Assembly (NCBI GenBank): GCA_019420465.1
Contig: JAHZHB010000050.1
Coordinates: 1 to 7,411, forward strand
DNA length: 7,411 bases
Direction: 5' to 3'
Origin: Lachnospiraceae bacterium
GTDB lineage: Bacteria; Bacillota; Clostridia; Lachnospirales; Lachnospiraceae
Shown: positions 1 through 6,499 of the stretch, piece after piece
Position numbering within the stretch: position 1 is the first letter of the stretch
How the letters are laid out: each line of letters starts with the position of its first letter
Made by a program: the position numbers and the translations under genes
Notes under the pieces: generated by a model
Databases searched by the model: none
The model's input: the letters and a program-made list of their open reading frames with translations, nothing else
Told to the model about the DNA's origin: nothing

Positions 1-1487
1 TCTCTGTACAGGTCTCGGGCAAAGCTGTCGGTCATGCCGCTGATATAATCCGTCACGATATGCAGACGTAGATACAGCTTTTCGACTTCGCTCTTTCCTT
101 CGGCACTGCTGTGGTATACCTGCTTGTAATTTTCTGAAACCAGCTGTGTGATCTTGTGTTCGATCATGCCCATCTTTTCCTCTGTATCATATACGATAAA
201 CGCAGGAACAAAACGCTCGAGAATATCATCCATCATCTTTCCGGCACCAAGCTCGATCCGCAGGATCGGCATAGACTCAAAAGCGTTTCGAAAAGCAATA
301 TTATGCAGCGCAGCATGGATCCCCTCCGCTCCTGTTCCTGCGAAAATATCCTCTCGCCACTTTCCTGCCATGATTTCCCGGTAATGTTCGATAAATCCCC
401 GCGTTGCGCAGGACATCAGAAAGCTCTGCACCTTTACCAGCCAGTTCTGCACGGCATACAGCTTTGGCTCTTTTACCTCTCTTTGCAGCGCCTTTTCATA
501 CTGCTGATCGAGAAGTGCTGCAGCATCAAAACCTTCCGGTTGTACATATCCAGCCAGTTCCAGGGGCAGCTCCCGTTTCAGAATATCAAAGCTGATACAG
601 CCCTTTTTATATGCATCCTCAATATCCGCTGTCAGATAGGCTATATCATCTGCCGCCTCGAGAATAAAGGACAGCGGATGTCTGCTATCACCCATACCGG
701 TCTCCTGGGCAATATCCCGGTACAATGCCTCTTCACTGGCAAAGACACCCACCTTTTTTCTGGCGGTATTTTCGCTTTTGGCATCCGCATCCCGTGAGGT
801 TGTCGGATATTTGAGAATCGTAGCCAGAAGCCCGTAAGTCAGATTCATGCCATGCTCTCCGGTCAGAAAATGCAGACGGCTTACTACGCGGAGCGCCTGT
901 GCATTACCTTCGAACAGATAAAAATCCTTCAGCATCTGTTCATTCAGGATTTCTGTTACCGGCCTGCCCTTAAAAGAATACTCCCCCAGATGCAGCGAAA
1001 ACCATTCCCGGATCGAATCCTCACCAAAGTGCCCAAACGGTGGATTCCCGATATCATGGATCAGACCGGCACACAGAAGAATATTACAGAGATCATCCTT
1101 CATAGGATATGTAAAATTCGGATCCATATCCTCCTGCAGGATATATTCTGCAATATTCTGTCCCAGCGACTTAGCCAGAGAAGACACCTCCAGCGAATGT
1201 GTCAGCCGTGTCCGGATAAAATCACTTTTGTCCAGTGGAAATACCTGCGTCTTGTCCTGCAAACGCCGAAACGATGCACTGCCGATGATCCGGTGATAAT
1301 CCTTTTCAAACTCACTGCGCAGATCGATATTTCCCTTTAACCTGCAAAAGCTGCCCGGGGCAGCTTCGTTTTTGTCATACAAACCGGCAGCGGCTCTTTC
1401 ACTTTTGGAACAGCCGCTGACAGCTATTGTATCACGCGCCGGATAAACACCGGCGCGTTTTGTCGATAATAATGTTTTCCAATTCAT
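1..1487 (-). CDS. dgt: dGTPase (deoxyguanosinetriphosphate triphosphohydrolase), HD-domain family, 3' end cut by window edge
   Basis: Hydrolyses dGTP (and probably other dNTPs) to deoxynucleoside plus triphosphate, in the cytoplasm, controlling dNTP pools. Seen: 495 codons are open from the ATG at 1487-1485 to the window edge. The N-terminus MNWKTLLSTKR matches the family start. HD-domain metal ligands are visible: H97 in RTRLTHSLEV, H144-D145 in LIHDIGNPPFGHFGE, and D280/D281 in EAADDIAYLTADIEDAY. RSEFEKDYHRIIGSASFRRL (57-76) and QDKTQVFPLD (77-86) are also typical. The last visible residues (SFARDLYR) look like the family C-terminus, so only a few codons should be missing. Odd: about 43 residues separate STKR from DLRSEF, where relatives usually have about 15-20. 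This extra stretch is built from three inverted repeats. The ribosome site is poor (no clear AGGAG before the ATG), but no other ATG precedes M122. It lies 57 nt after thrC and is probably cotranscribed. Confidence 0.95.
   Translation of the reverse strand, partial: MNWKTLLSTKRAGVYPARDTIAVSGCSKSERAAAGLYDKNEAAPGSFCRLKGNIDLRSEFEKDYHRIIGSASFRRLQDKTQVFPLDKSDFIRTRLTHSLEVSSLAKSLGQNIAEYILQEDMDPNFTYPMKDDLCNILLCAGLIHDIGNPPFGHFGEDSIREWFSLHLGEYSFKGRPVTEILNEQMLKDFYLFEGNAQALRVVSRLHFLTGEHGMNLTYGLLATILKYPTTSRDADAKSENTARKKVGVFASEEALYRDIAQETGMGDSRHPLSFILEAADDIAYLTADIEDAYKKGCISFDILKRELPLELAGYVQPEGFDAAALLDQQYEKALQREVKEPKLYAVQNWLVKVQSFLMSCATRGFIEHYREIMAGKWREDIFAGTGAEGIHAALHNIAFRNAFESMPILRIELGAGKMMDDILERFVPAFIVYDTEEKMGMIEHKITQLVSENYKQVYHSSAEGKSEVEKLYLRLHIVTDYISGMTDSFARDLYR
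1348..1366. repeat. Perfect inverted repeat (IR3) inside dgt
   Basis: AAGCTGCCC (1348-1356) and GGGCAGCTT (1358-1366) are perfect complements around one central base, so the real RNA loop would take at least one closing pair. On the plus strand it is followed by CGTTTTTGTC, giving a terminator-like shape. It lies within the dgt reading frame, in the extra N-terminal segment, and encodes EAAPGSF on the minus strand. Confidence 0.85.
1388..1419. repeat. Perfect inverted repeat (IR2) inside dgt
   Basis: CAGCGGCT (1388-1395) and AGCCGCTG (1412-1419) form a perfect 8-bp stem with a 16-nt loop. It is the middle member of three inverted repeats whose centres are about 43-47 nt apart. No T-tract follows on either strand. 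Confidence 0.8.
1434..1458. repeat. Perfect inverted repeat (IR1) inside dgt
   Basis: ACGCGCCGG (1434-1442) and CCGGCGCGT (1450-1458) form a perfect 9-bp GC-rich stem with the 7-nt loop ATAAACA. On the plus strand TTTTGTC follows the stem bases, resembling an intrinsic terminator antisense to dgt. On the minus strand it encodes part of the extra N-terminal segment of the dGTPase (around residues 10-18). Confidence 0.85.
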
Positions 1488-1518
1488 ATTATATACCAGA
1501 AAGATATGTCCGCATATG

Positions 1519-1540
1519 TTTGCTTTTGACGCAAAGCAAA
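1519..1540. repeat. Weak hairpin in the thrC-dgt gap
   Basis: TTTGCTTT (1519-1526) and AAAGCAAA (1533-1540) make an 8-bp, AT-rich stem with a 6-nt loop just after the thrC stop codon. No T-tract follows, so I do not call it a terminator. It could be a processing or stabilising hairpin between two cotranscribed genes. Confidence 0.4.
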
Positions 1541-1544
1541 TGCA

Positions 1545-3032
1545 TCAGACCTGTAAAAACGCTTTAACAGCAGCTTCCATACCGTCTACCTCGCAGACTG
1601 TCTTATGAAGCACCGCAGCACTGCGGATATCTTCGATTGCCTGCGGAATCTTTGTCTTTGAAATAGCGGACAGCTCATCGATCAGTTCAAAATCTGTCAT
1701 GCTGTCATATTTCTTATCGATGGCATCCATAACGCTTCTTGCAAACTTATACGGACTGGCTGTGGAAGCGATCAGCGTAGCCACACCATCCTTACGCTGT
1801 TCATTGTACGCTTTGCAGACTGTAGCTGCTACAGCCGTATGGGTATCGATCACATATCCTGTATCCTTGTACAGATCATGGATCGTCTCAGCCACCTCAG
1901 CCTCTGTGGCAAAGCCACCGACAAAATCAGCCAGCTTTTCTTTCATCTCAGGTGTGATCGTATAAGCCCCCTCTGTGGCCAGATCCTGCATCAGCTTACG
2001 GTTCAGGGCTTCGTCAGAACCGCCGATCAGATAGATCAGACGTTCCAGATTGCTGGAGATCAGAATATCCATAGACGGAGACGTTGTCAGGATAAAATCA
2101 CGCTTTCTGTCGTATGTGCCTGTCTCAAAGAAATCGTAAAGCACTTTATTCTCATTGGAAGCACAGATCAGCTTTTCAATCGGTGTTCCCATCTTTTTCG
2201 CATAATAAGCAGCCAGAATATTACCAAAGTTACCTGTCGGAACGACAACACGCATCGGCTCACCGGCTTTGATCACACCCTTTTTAACCAACTGTGCGTA
2301 CGCATATACATAGTAGGCAACCTGTGGGAACAGACGGCCGATATTGATCGAGTTTGCGGAAGAAAACTGGTAACCGGCCTCTGCAAGCTCCGCTGCCAGC
2401 GCTTTGTCATTAAACATCTTCTTTACGCCAGTCTGGGCATCATCAAAGTTTCCTTTGATCGCTACGACATGTGTATTGGCTCCTCGCTGCGTCACCATCT
2501 GGGCCTTCTGGACCGGACTGACACCGTCCTTCGGATAAAAAACGATGATCTTTGTTCCCGGAACATCGGCAAAACCTGCCAGAGCAGCCTTACCTGTATC
2601 ACCTGAAGTCGCGGTCAGGATAACGATATCATTTTTAATGTGATTTTTTCTCGCAGAAGTAGTCATCAGATGTGGCAGAATGGAAAGTGCCATATCCTTA
2701 AAAGCGATCGTAGCTCCGTGGAACAGCTCCAGATAATATACACCATCAGCCTCACGGATCGGCGCGATCTCCTTTGTATCAAACTTGGAATCGTAGGCAG
2801 CTTCGATACAGTGCTTTAACTCTTCCTCGTTAAAGTCACTGAAGAAACGGCTCATAACCTCATAAGCCACCTCCTGATAGCTCATCTGGGCCAGCTTTTC
2901 CATTGGCACATCAAGCTGCGGCACCTGTGTCGGCACAAACAGACCACCATCGTCTGCCAGACCCTTTAAAATCGCCTGGGAAGCTGTCACCGTCTCGCCA
3001 TTACCTCTCGTGCTCTTATACAAAATCTCCAT
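1545..3032 (-). CDS. thrC: Threonine synthase
   Basis: PLP-dependent cytoplasmic enzyme that converts O-phosphohomoserine and water to threonine and phosphate, the last step of threonine synthesis. Seen: 495 residues, full length for the long (fungal/E. coli-like) subclass. The N-terminal signature RGNGETVTASQAILKGLADDGGLFVP spans residues 10-34. The PLP Schiff-base lysine is K112 in LFHGATIAFKDMA. TSGDTGKAA (142-150) and the glycine-containing phosphate loop VPTGNFGN (264-271) are intact. The start is supported by AAGAGGAGAC at 3041-3050, about 8 nt upstream. A plausible sigma-A promoter sits some 55-80 nt upstream of the ATG. No T-box antiterminator sequence is present in the short leader, so threonyl-tRNA control is not evident. 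dgt follows after 57 nt with no clear terminator. Confidence 0.97.
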   Translation of the reverse strand: MEILYKSTRGNGETVTASQAILKGLADDGGLFVPTQVPQLDVPMEKLAQMSYQEVAYEVMSRFFSDFNEEELKHCIEAAYDSKFDTKEIAPIREADGVYYLELFHGATIAFKDMALSILPHLMTTSARKNHIKNDIVILTATSGDTGKAALAGFADVPGTKIIVFYPKDGVSPVQKAQMVTQRGANTHVVAIKGNFDDAQTGVKKMFNDKALAAELAEAGYQFSSANSINIGRLFPQVAYYVYAYAQLVKKGVIKAGEPMRVVVPTGNFGNILAAYYAKKMGTPIEKLICASNENKVLYDFFETGTYDRKRDFILTTSPSMDILISSNLERLIYLIGGSDEALNRKLMQDLATEGAYTITPEMKEKLADFVGGFATEAEVAETIHDLYKDTGYVIDTHTAVAATVCKAYNEQRKDGVATLIASTASPYKFARSVMDAIDKKYDSMTDFELIDELSAISKTKIPQAIEDIRSAAVLHKTVCEVDGMEAAVKAFLQV

Positions 3033-3086
3033 AATAGTAAGTCTCCTCTTTTTTGCATTAGCGTAGTAAACTCGTATTTGCGTACT

Positions 3087-3115
3087 ATTTTAAATGGTTT
3101 TTGGGTATATTGCAA
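3087..3115 (-). promoter_or_regulatory. Likely sigma-A promoter for thrC
   Basis: On the minus strand TTGCAA (3115-3110) is followed by a 17-nt spacer and TAAAAT (3092-3087). This is 4/6 and 5/6 to the consensus boxes with ideal spacing. Predicted transcription start is near 3080, giving a leader of about 47 nt that contains the AGGAG site. Confidence 0.6.
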
Positions 3116-3184
3116 TGAATTTTTGTTTTCACTTTAGTTTATTTATTATTTTAACCTATTAGGAAAGACTGCCAATAAAACTCT

Positions 3185-3213
3185 TTTCTAATCAAAGCTG
3201 GTCCACTGGACAA
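3185..3213 (-). promoter_or_regulatory. Possible upstream promoter or operator palindrome before thrC
   Basis: Minus strand TTGTCC (3213-3208), a 17-nt spacer and TAGAAA (3190-3185) match the two boxes at 4/6 each. The small palindrome GTCCA-N-TGGAC (3201-3211) overlaps the -35 box and spacer, as an operator might. The palindrome is clear, but the promoter call is weak in this AT-rich stretch. Confidence 0.25.
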
Positions 3214-3238
3214 ATTATTGATGATATGCTTTACAATA

Positions 3239-3270
3239 AAAAAACTTCCTGCGTGGTCAGGAAGTTTTTT
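3239..3270. terminator. Bidirectional intrinsic terminator
   Basis: Stem CTTCCTG/CAGGAAG (3245-3251 and 3258-3264) with loop CGTGGT is flanked by an A6 run and a T6 run that extend the pairing to 3239-3251/3258-3270. It works as a terminator in either direction. It begins 16 nt after the stop codon of the secreted-protein gene and separates that gene from the thrC promoter. Confidence 0.9.
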
Positions 3271-3286
3271 ACTCATCCTACTATAA

Positions 3287-3862
3287 TTACTTAACAGTTA
3301 CTTTGACATACTTTGTAACTGTCTTGTAGTTTGTGGATTTAACCTTAACAGTAACTTTGTAGATACCGGCTTTTGTGCCCTTAGCTACTACGATCTTGCC
3401 TTTTTTGACTTTGATCTTGTTGCTGTTGGTTGTGTACTTAACTGTACCGGCTTTCTTTGTAACTTTCAGCTTCATAGACTGAGCTTTCTTCTTTACTTTG
3501 TTAGCCTTTACAGTGTAGCTGGATTTGGATACTTTTACAGTCTGAGCTTTCTTATTGATCTTGTAAGTCAGCTTTTCCTGGTATCCAGCGTATTTGCCTT
3601 TACCGGAAACGGTAACTGTGTAAGAACCTGCGTTCTTACATTTCTTTACAGACACTTTGTAATACTTTGCAGCGATCGTCTTGCCGTTTTCATCTGTTAC
3701 GATGACCTTCGGCTGCTGCTTCTTACCATTGTATACAACGGATGTCTTCTTCAGATTGGCATTGAAAGAAGATTTCACCGGTGAGTCAGCTGCGAATACA
3801 GCTGTGCTCATCAGCATCATCATTGCAAGCATGATAAGCATGGCCTTCTTTAATGTTTTCAT
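3287..3862 (-). CDS. Small secreted, arginine-free, lysine-rich beta-domain protein
   Basis: Function unknown; probably extracellular. Seen: 191 residues with a clear signal peptide (K2-K6 basic start, hydrophobic Met/Leu core 7-18, likely cleavage after VFA24). Residues about 34-102 resemble the MBG/YDG-type Ig-like domains of clostridial surface proteins (VVYNGKKQQPKVIV, then KNAGSYTVTVSGKGKYAGYQ). Residues about 108-191 form a second beta-rich, Big-like module (TKAGIYKVTVKVKSTNYKTV). There is no sortase signal, transmembrane tail or SLH domain, so it is released or held by charge. It has 47 lysines (44 after the signal peptide), no arginine, four Asp/Glu in the mature part and one Cys (C75). 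Start: AAGGAG at 3877-3872, 9 nt before the ATG. It follows cpsD by 110 nt and ends at a strong terminator. Its role as a binder of anionic polymer is inference. Confidence 0.85.
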   Translation of the reverse strand: MKTLKKAMLIMLAMMMLMSTAVFAADSPVKSSFNANLKKTSVVYNGKKQQPKVIVTDENGKTIAAKYYKVSVKKCKNAGSYTVTVSGKGKYAGYQEKLTYKINKKAQTVKVSKSSYTVKANKVKKKAQSMKLKVTKKAGTVKYTTNSNKIKVKKGKIVVAKGTKAGIYKVTVKVKSTNYKTVTKYVKVTVK

Positions 3863-3893
3863 TGGACCTTACTCCTTCGTTTCAAAATGTTGC

Positions 3894-3967
3894 TTTATTT
3901 AATAAACGACTTACCCACGTTCACCCGCTTATTCAAAGATCAGTGGGGCTTTTCTTCTGCCCCGGTG
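3894..3967 (-). other. Candidate structured leader between cpsD and the secreted-protein gene
   Basis: Reading the minus strand, GGGGC (3963-3959) pairs with GCCCC (3949-3945) around a 9-nt A-rich loop, with an outer CA/TG pair. The same GCCCCAC can instead pair through CCCAC (3947-3943) with GTGGG (3918-3914), so the two hairpins exclude each other. Then comes the palindrome TTTATT-A-AATAAA (3906-3894), just before the AAGGAG site. Neither hairpin has a good T-tract, so it is not a convincing terminator. I do not recognise a known riboswitch class. Confidence 0.3.
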
Positions 3968-3972
3968 GAAAT

Positions 3973-4707
3973 TTACTTTTTATCTCCGTGCTGCTTTTTG
4001 CCGTCTTTTTCATAGCCATAGCCATAGCCGTAACCGTAGCTGTATTTGCCATAGTATTTGCCGTAGGCTCTGCTCTTGACTTCGGCACGGTTAAGGACGG
4101 TACCGAGCAGCTTGCAGCCGGCCTGCTCGATCTCGTGCAGAGACTGGCGGATCAGAGCCTTTGGTGTGGTACCGGCACGTACGATCAGTACAGCACCATC
4201 ACACATCGAGGCTACGAGCGCACCATCGGATACGCTGCCAAGCGGCGGTGAATCGATGATGACGAAACGGTACTCTCCGGCCAGACGGTCGAGCATTTTG
4301 GAGAAACGCTGATCCTCCAAAAGGGCCGAAGGGCTTTCGAGCAGCTGTGTACAGGGTACGAGGTACCCATTCTCTATATTGGTCTGATAGACCACATCCT
4401 CATACTCTGCCATACCGGACAGGTAGTGGTTGAGTCCTTTGGTGTCTTCGTTTATTTCCATCTGAAAACGCTTTTTCATGACGGATTTTCTGAGATCCAC
4501 GTCAACGAGTACGGTCGGAAAACCGGCCTCGGCCAGCATCTTCCACAGGTAGGCGGATACTGTGCTTTTGCCCTCGTTTGGCTGACAGCTGGTCAGAAGG
4601 ATCTTTCTGGTGTCTTTTCCGCAGAATTTGATATTGATACGCAGACGGTTCATGGCTTCTTCTACGGCATATGGAAGCTCGGGAAGAGTGATCGTTAAGG
4701 CTTTCAT
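3973..4707 (-). CDS. cpsD: Bacterial tyrosine kinase CpsD (BY-kinase, cytoplasmic half)
   Basis: Autophosphorylating tyrosine kinase that cycles with CpsC at the inner face of the membrane to regulate polysaccharide polymerisation and export. Seen: 244 residues. Walker A SCQPNEGKST (40-49, K47), Walker A' VLVDVD (66-71) and Walker B FVIID (148-152) are all intact, followed by the family SPPLGSVSDG. The C-terminal tyrosine cluster has nine Tyr at 215-232, then a Lys-rich end. The N-terminal EEAMNRLRINIKFC region matches the family's subunit-contact segment. It is the separate kinase of the Gram-positive split type, with the membrane half encoded just upstream. The ATG overlaps the cpsC stop codon by ATGA, and AGAGGTGG lies upstream inside cpsC, indicating translational coupling. 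Substrates are not evident from the sequence. Confidence 0.95.
   Translation of the reverse strand: MKALTITLPELPYAVEEAMNRLRINIKFCGKDTRKILLTSCQPNEGKSTVSAYLWKMLAEAGFPTVLVDVDLRKSVMKKRFQMEINEDTKGLNHYLSGMAEYEDVVYQTNIENGYLVPCTQLLESPSALLEDQRFSKMLDRLAGEYRFVIIDSPPLGSVSDGALVASMCDGAVLIVRAGTTPKALIRQSLHEIEQAGCKLLGTVLNRAEVKSRAYGKYYGKYSYGYGYGYGYEKDGKKQHGDKK
4012..4038 (-). repeat. Hexanucleotide repeat coding the Tyr-Gly tail of CpsD
   Basis: Four consecutive TAY-GGN units plus a final TAT encode YGYGYGYGY (residues 224-232). A related TAY-GGC-AAA pattern precedes it at about 215-222. Loss or gain of a 6-nt unit keeps the frame and changes the number of phosphorylatable tyrosines. Confidence 0.75.
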
Positions 4708-5477
4708 TGCTTGCCACCTCTCTTTCTGCTGTATTCTTCATCGTCTTCATGGTCAATAACTTCATCGCTGTCCGGGATTGTGGTCAGCGGTACGATACCA
4801 AAATATTTTTCCATATCTTCAGCAGTATGTACGGTATCATCCAGAAGATAACCGGCAATAAATATTCCGGCGCACAAAAGCAATCCCAAAAGTGCCCCCA
4901 TAAGCGTGTATTTTGAATAACTTGGATTAGCCTTATGTTCCGCTATTTTAGCATGCTGAGCAATATTAGGAGCCATAGTATTCATGGTTTCCGGCAAATA
5001 ATCCACTGCCACTTCCGCCATGGTATCGGCAAGCTGAACAGCCAGCTGTGGATCAGTGGATGTTGCTTTAATCTCAAGGATACGTGTATCGCTTGGGTTA
5101 GACAAAGTATAGAGATTTGCCAGTTCATCAGATGTCGTATCAAGAGAAAGCTTGTCAATAACCTGATTTAAAACCGGATAACTGAGCATCAGCTGTTCAT
5201 AGTCTTTCGTCAAAGATGTACCTAGATTCAAATCGCTCAAATTAACAACCGCATCATTGGATACAGAAGCCACATATAATTTTGACGTTGATTCATAGGT
5301 GGGTTCGATACCAAAAAAAGCCCACGCATTAAAAAGTACAGCTCCTGCCAACAGGCTAAGCAGAAGATAATACCATTTGTCAATCAACGAATACGCCATA
5401 TCCAACAGATCAATAACATCTTCCTGATCTTCCTGAACATTTTGCATCATACTTGCTTTTTTTACATTTGTACTCAT
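4704..5477 (-). CDS. cpsC: CpsC/Wzz-type chain-length regulator and tyrosine-kinase adaptor
   Basis: Membrane protein that activates CpsD and sets polysaccharide chain length. Seen: 257 residues. A cytoplasmic N-terminus (VIDLLDMAYSLIDKWYY) leads into TM1 about 36-56, then an extracellular Wzz-like domain (PTYESTSKLYV, DYEQLMLSYPVLNQVIDKL, EIKATSTDPQLAVQLADTMAEVA), TM2 about 190-212, and the C-terminal tail DDTVHTAEDMEKYFGIVPLTTIP that binds and activates the kinase. Start: AGAGGT about 6 nt before the ATG, and only one base separates it from the LCP stop codon, so the two are coupled. The stop overlaps the cpsD start by 4 nt. Its DNA is clearly more AT-rich (about 40% GC in sampled blocks) than cpsD and the 5' part of the LCP gene. 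Confidence 0.95.
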   Translation of the reverse strand: MSTNVKKASMMQNVQEDQEDVIDLLDMAYSLIDKWYYLLLSLLAGAVLFNAWAFFGIEPTYESTSKLYVASVSNDAVVNLSDLNLGTSLTKDYEQLMLSYPVLNQVIDKLSLDTTSDELANLYTLSNPSDTRILEIKATSTDPQLAVQLADTMAEVAVDYLPETMNTMAPNIAQHAKIAEHKANPSYSKYTLMGALLGLLLCAGIFIAGYLLDDTVHTAEDMEKYFGIVPLTTIPDSDEVIDHEDDEEYSRKRGGKQ

Positions 5478-5820
5478 TTTATACCTCTTTATAAAACAGT
5501 TCTAAAATCACTTTTTCCAAGCTGTCCTGATCTGGTGTAAAAGTTTGCCAGCCATCCTCATCGAATCCTTCCTGGCCTTCAATTGTCAATTTTTCTTCTT
5601 TACTGTCATCTGAAAAAAGTAACGCCAACCGGGTAAATTTTTTTGCACTGATATTTGTGGTCATATAATCAGATATAGCTTCATAGACATCTAATGGAAA
5701 AGTCTGATCCTCACTGCATTTCGAACGGAACACTTTCATAAAAGCTTCTTCATAGACCTGTTGTCTGTGCATACGGTTATCATTCAGGCCATCTCCAACC
5801 GTCTTTCTGTCATGGACAAA
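4800..5820. other. AT-rich block across cpsC and the 3' part of the LCP gene
   Basis: By hand count of 60-base blocks, most of this stretch runs at about 30-50% GC, averaging near 40%. The LCP 5' part (5821-6180) is 57-60% and cpsD blocks are about 55-63%. The change falls inside the LCP reading frame near 5820 and near the end of cpsC. It may mark a recombined segment. Edges are approximate. Confidence 0.6.
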
Positions 5821-6477
5821 GGTTTCGGCGTCAGCACCCATCAGTGTCACGGTCTCACCTTTTTTCAGCGTATCGCTGCCCAAAAACTCGTCCTCCACGG
5901 TCACGGTGACGCCGCCGACCATGTCGTTAACGGTCTGGATCGCGCCCATATTGACCATAGCGTAGCCGTCGATCCTGTGGCCGCCGAGAAGGTTCGATAC
6001 AGCATCGACGGTATTGTCCGCGCGTTTCTGATGGTCGAGGCTCATCGCATGTGCGAGGGAGATCTGTACCCTGGAGGTATCGATGTAGGTGCCGTCGTTT
6101 TCAAGACTCTTTACGTCACACATGGTGTTTCGGTCGATGGTGAGCACCTTGCAGGTCTCTGTGCTGCGATCCCGGACGACGACCATCAGGGTGTCGCACT
6201 GGCCTGTGCCGTCGTAGCTTTCGATTGGCTCGACCTTGCCCGGGGAATCGATACCGGCCAGCAGATAAGTCTCGAGATTGCCCTTCGGGGCGTAGGTGAC
6301 ACCGTTATAGGTGATCGTATCTGTCGTGGTGGTCTCTATGGCAGTGACGGTCTTTTTACTGTCCGCGGCACGTAAGGCCGCTGTCATAGCGCCCATAGTG
6401 GCGACAAGGGCCACACAGCCGATCAGGCATCGCTTTAACAGTGTTTTTTTATCGTGATTATATCTTTTATTTTGCAT
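5479..6477 (-). CDS. LytR-CpsA-Psr (LCP) family glycopolymer ligase
   Basis: Transfers lipid-linked glycopolymers (capsule or teichoic acid) to the cell wall on the outer face of the membrane. Seen: 332 residues. A basic N-terminus is followed by one TM segment about 15-35, then an extracellular LCP domain: TYLLAGIDSPG (70-80), CDTLMVVVRDR (94-104), the VLTIDRNTM motif with R116, SLAHAMS (140-146), and the second signature HDRKTVGDG-N-NR-HRQQ with R224, R235 and R238. The catalytic Asp/Arg set is complete. Start: GAAAGG 5 nt before the ATG. It lies 22 nt after the small membrane ORF and 1 nt before cpsC. In streptococcal loci the LCP gene comes first; here cpsB precedes it. Composition changes mid-gene, from GC-rich (5') to AT-rich (3'). 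Confidence 0.95.
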   Translation of the reverse strand: MQNKRYNHDKKTLLKRCLIGCVALVATMGAMTAALRAADSKKTVTAIETTTTDTITYNGVTYAPKGNLETYLLAGIDSPGKVEPIESYDGTGQCDTLMVVVRDRSTETCKVLTIDRNTMCDVKSLENDGTYIDTSRVQISLAHAMSLDHQKRADNTVDAVSNLLGGHRIDGYAMVNMGAIQTVNDMVGGVTVTVEDEFLGSDTLKKGETVTLMGADAETFVHDRKTVGDGLNDNRMHRQQVYEEAFMKVFRSKCSEDQTFPLDVYEAISDYMTTNISAKKFTRLALLFSDDSKEEKLTIEGQEGFDEDGWQTFTPDQDSLEKVILELFYKEV

Positions 6478-6499
6478 GATATCCTTTCACCGGTCTGCC

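Noticed and set aside
156..797. Long plus-strand open frames opposite dgt (156-797 and 852-1340)
   Set aside because: They lie antisense to a dGTPase with intact HD motifs and resemble no family; they are shadows of the real gene.
1348..1458. Terminators ending a plus-strand gene
   Set aside because: No plus-strand coding region can be supported nearby, so the terminator shape is described as a repeat instead.
1839..2606. 255-codon plus-strand open frame opposite thrC
   Set aside because: Antisense to a full-length threonine synthase with all motifs; the sequence has no recognisable domain.
3033..3086. T-box leader for thrC
   Set aside because: The region lacks the conserved T-box GGTGGNACCGCG-type sequence and the leader is too short.
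4012..4060. CRISPR-like or satellite array
   Set aside because: The repeat is 6 nt, in frame, and encodes the known tyrosine-rich tail of CpsD.
5761..6375. 204-codon plus-strand open frame opposite the LCP gene
   Set aside because: It lies in the GC-rich half where antisense frames stay open by composition; the LCP motifs are on the minus strand.
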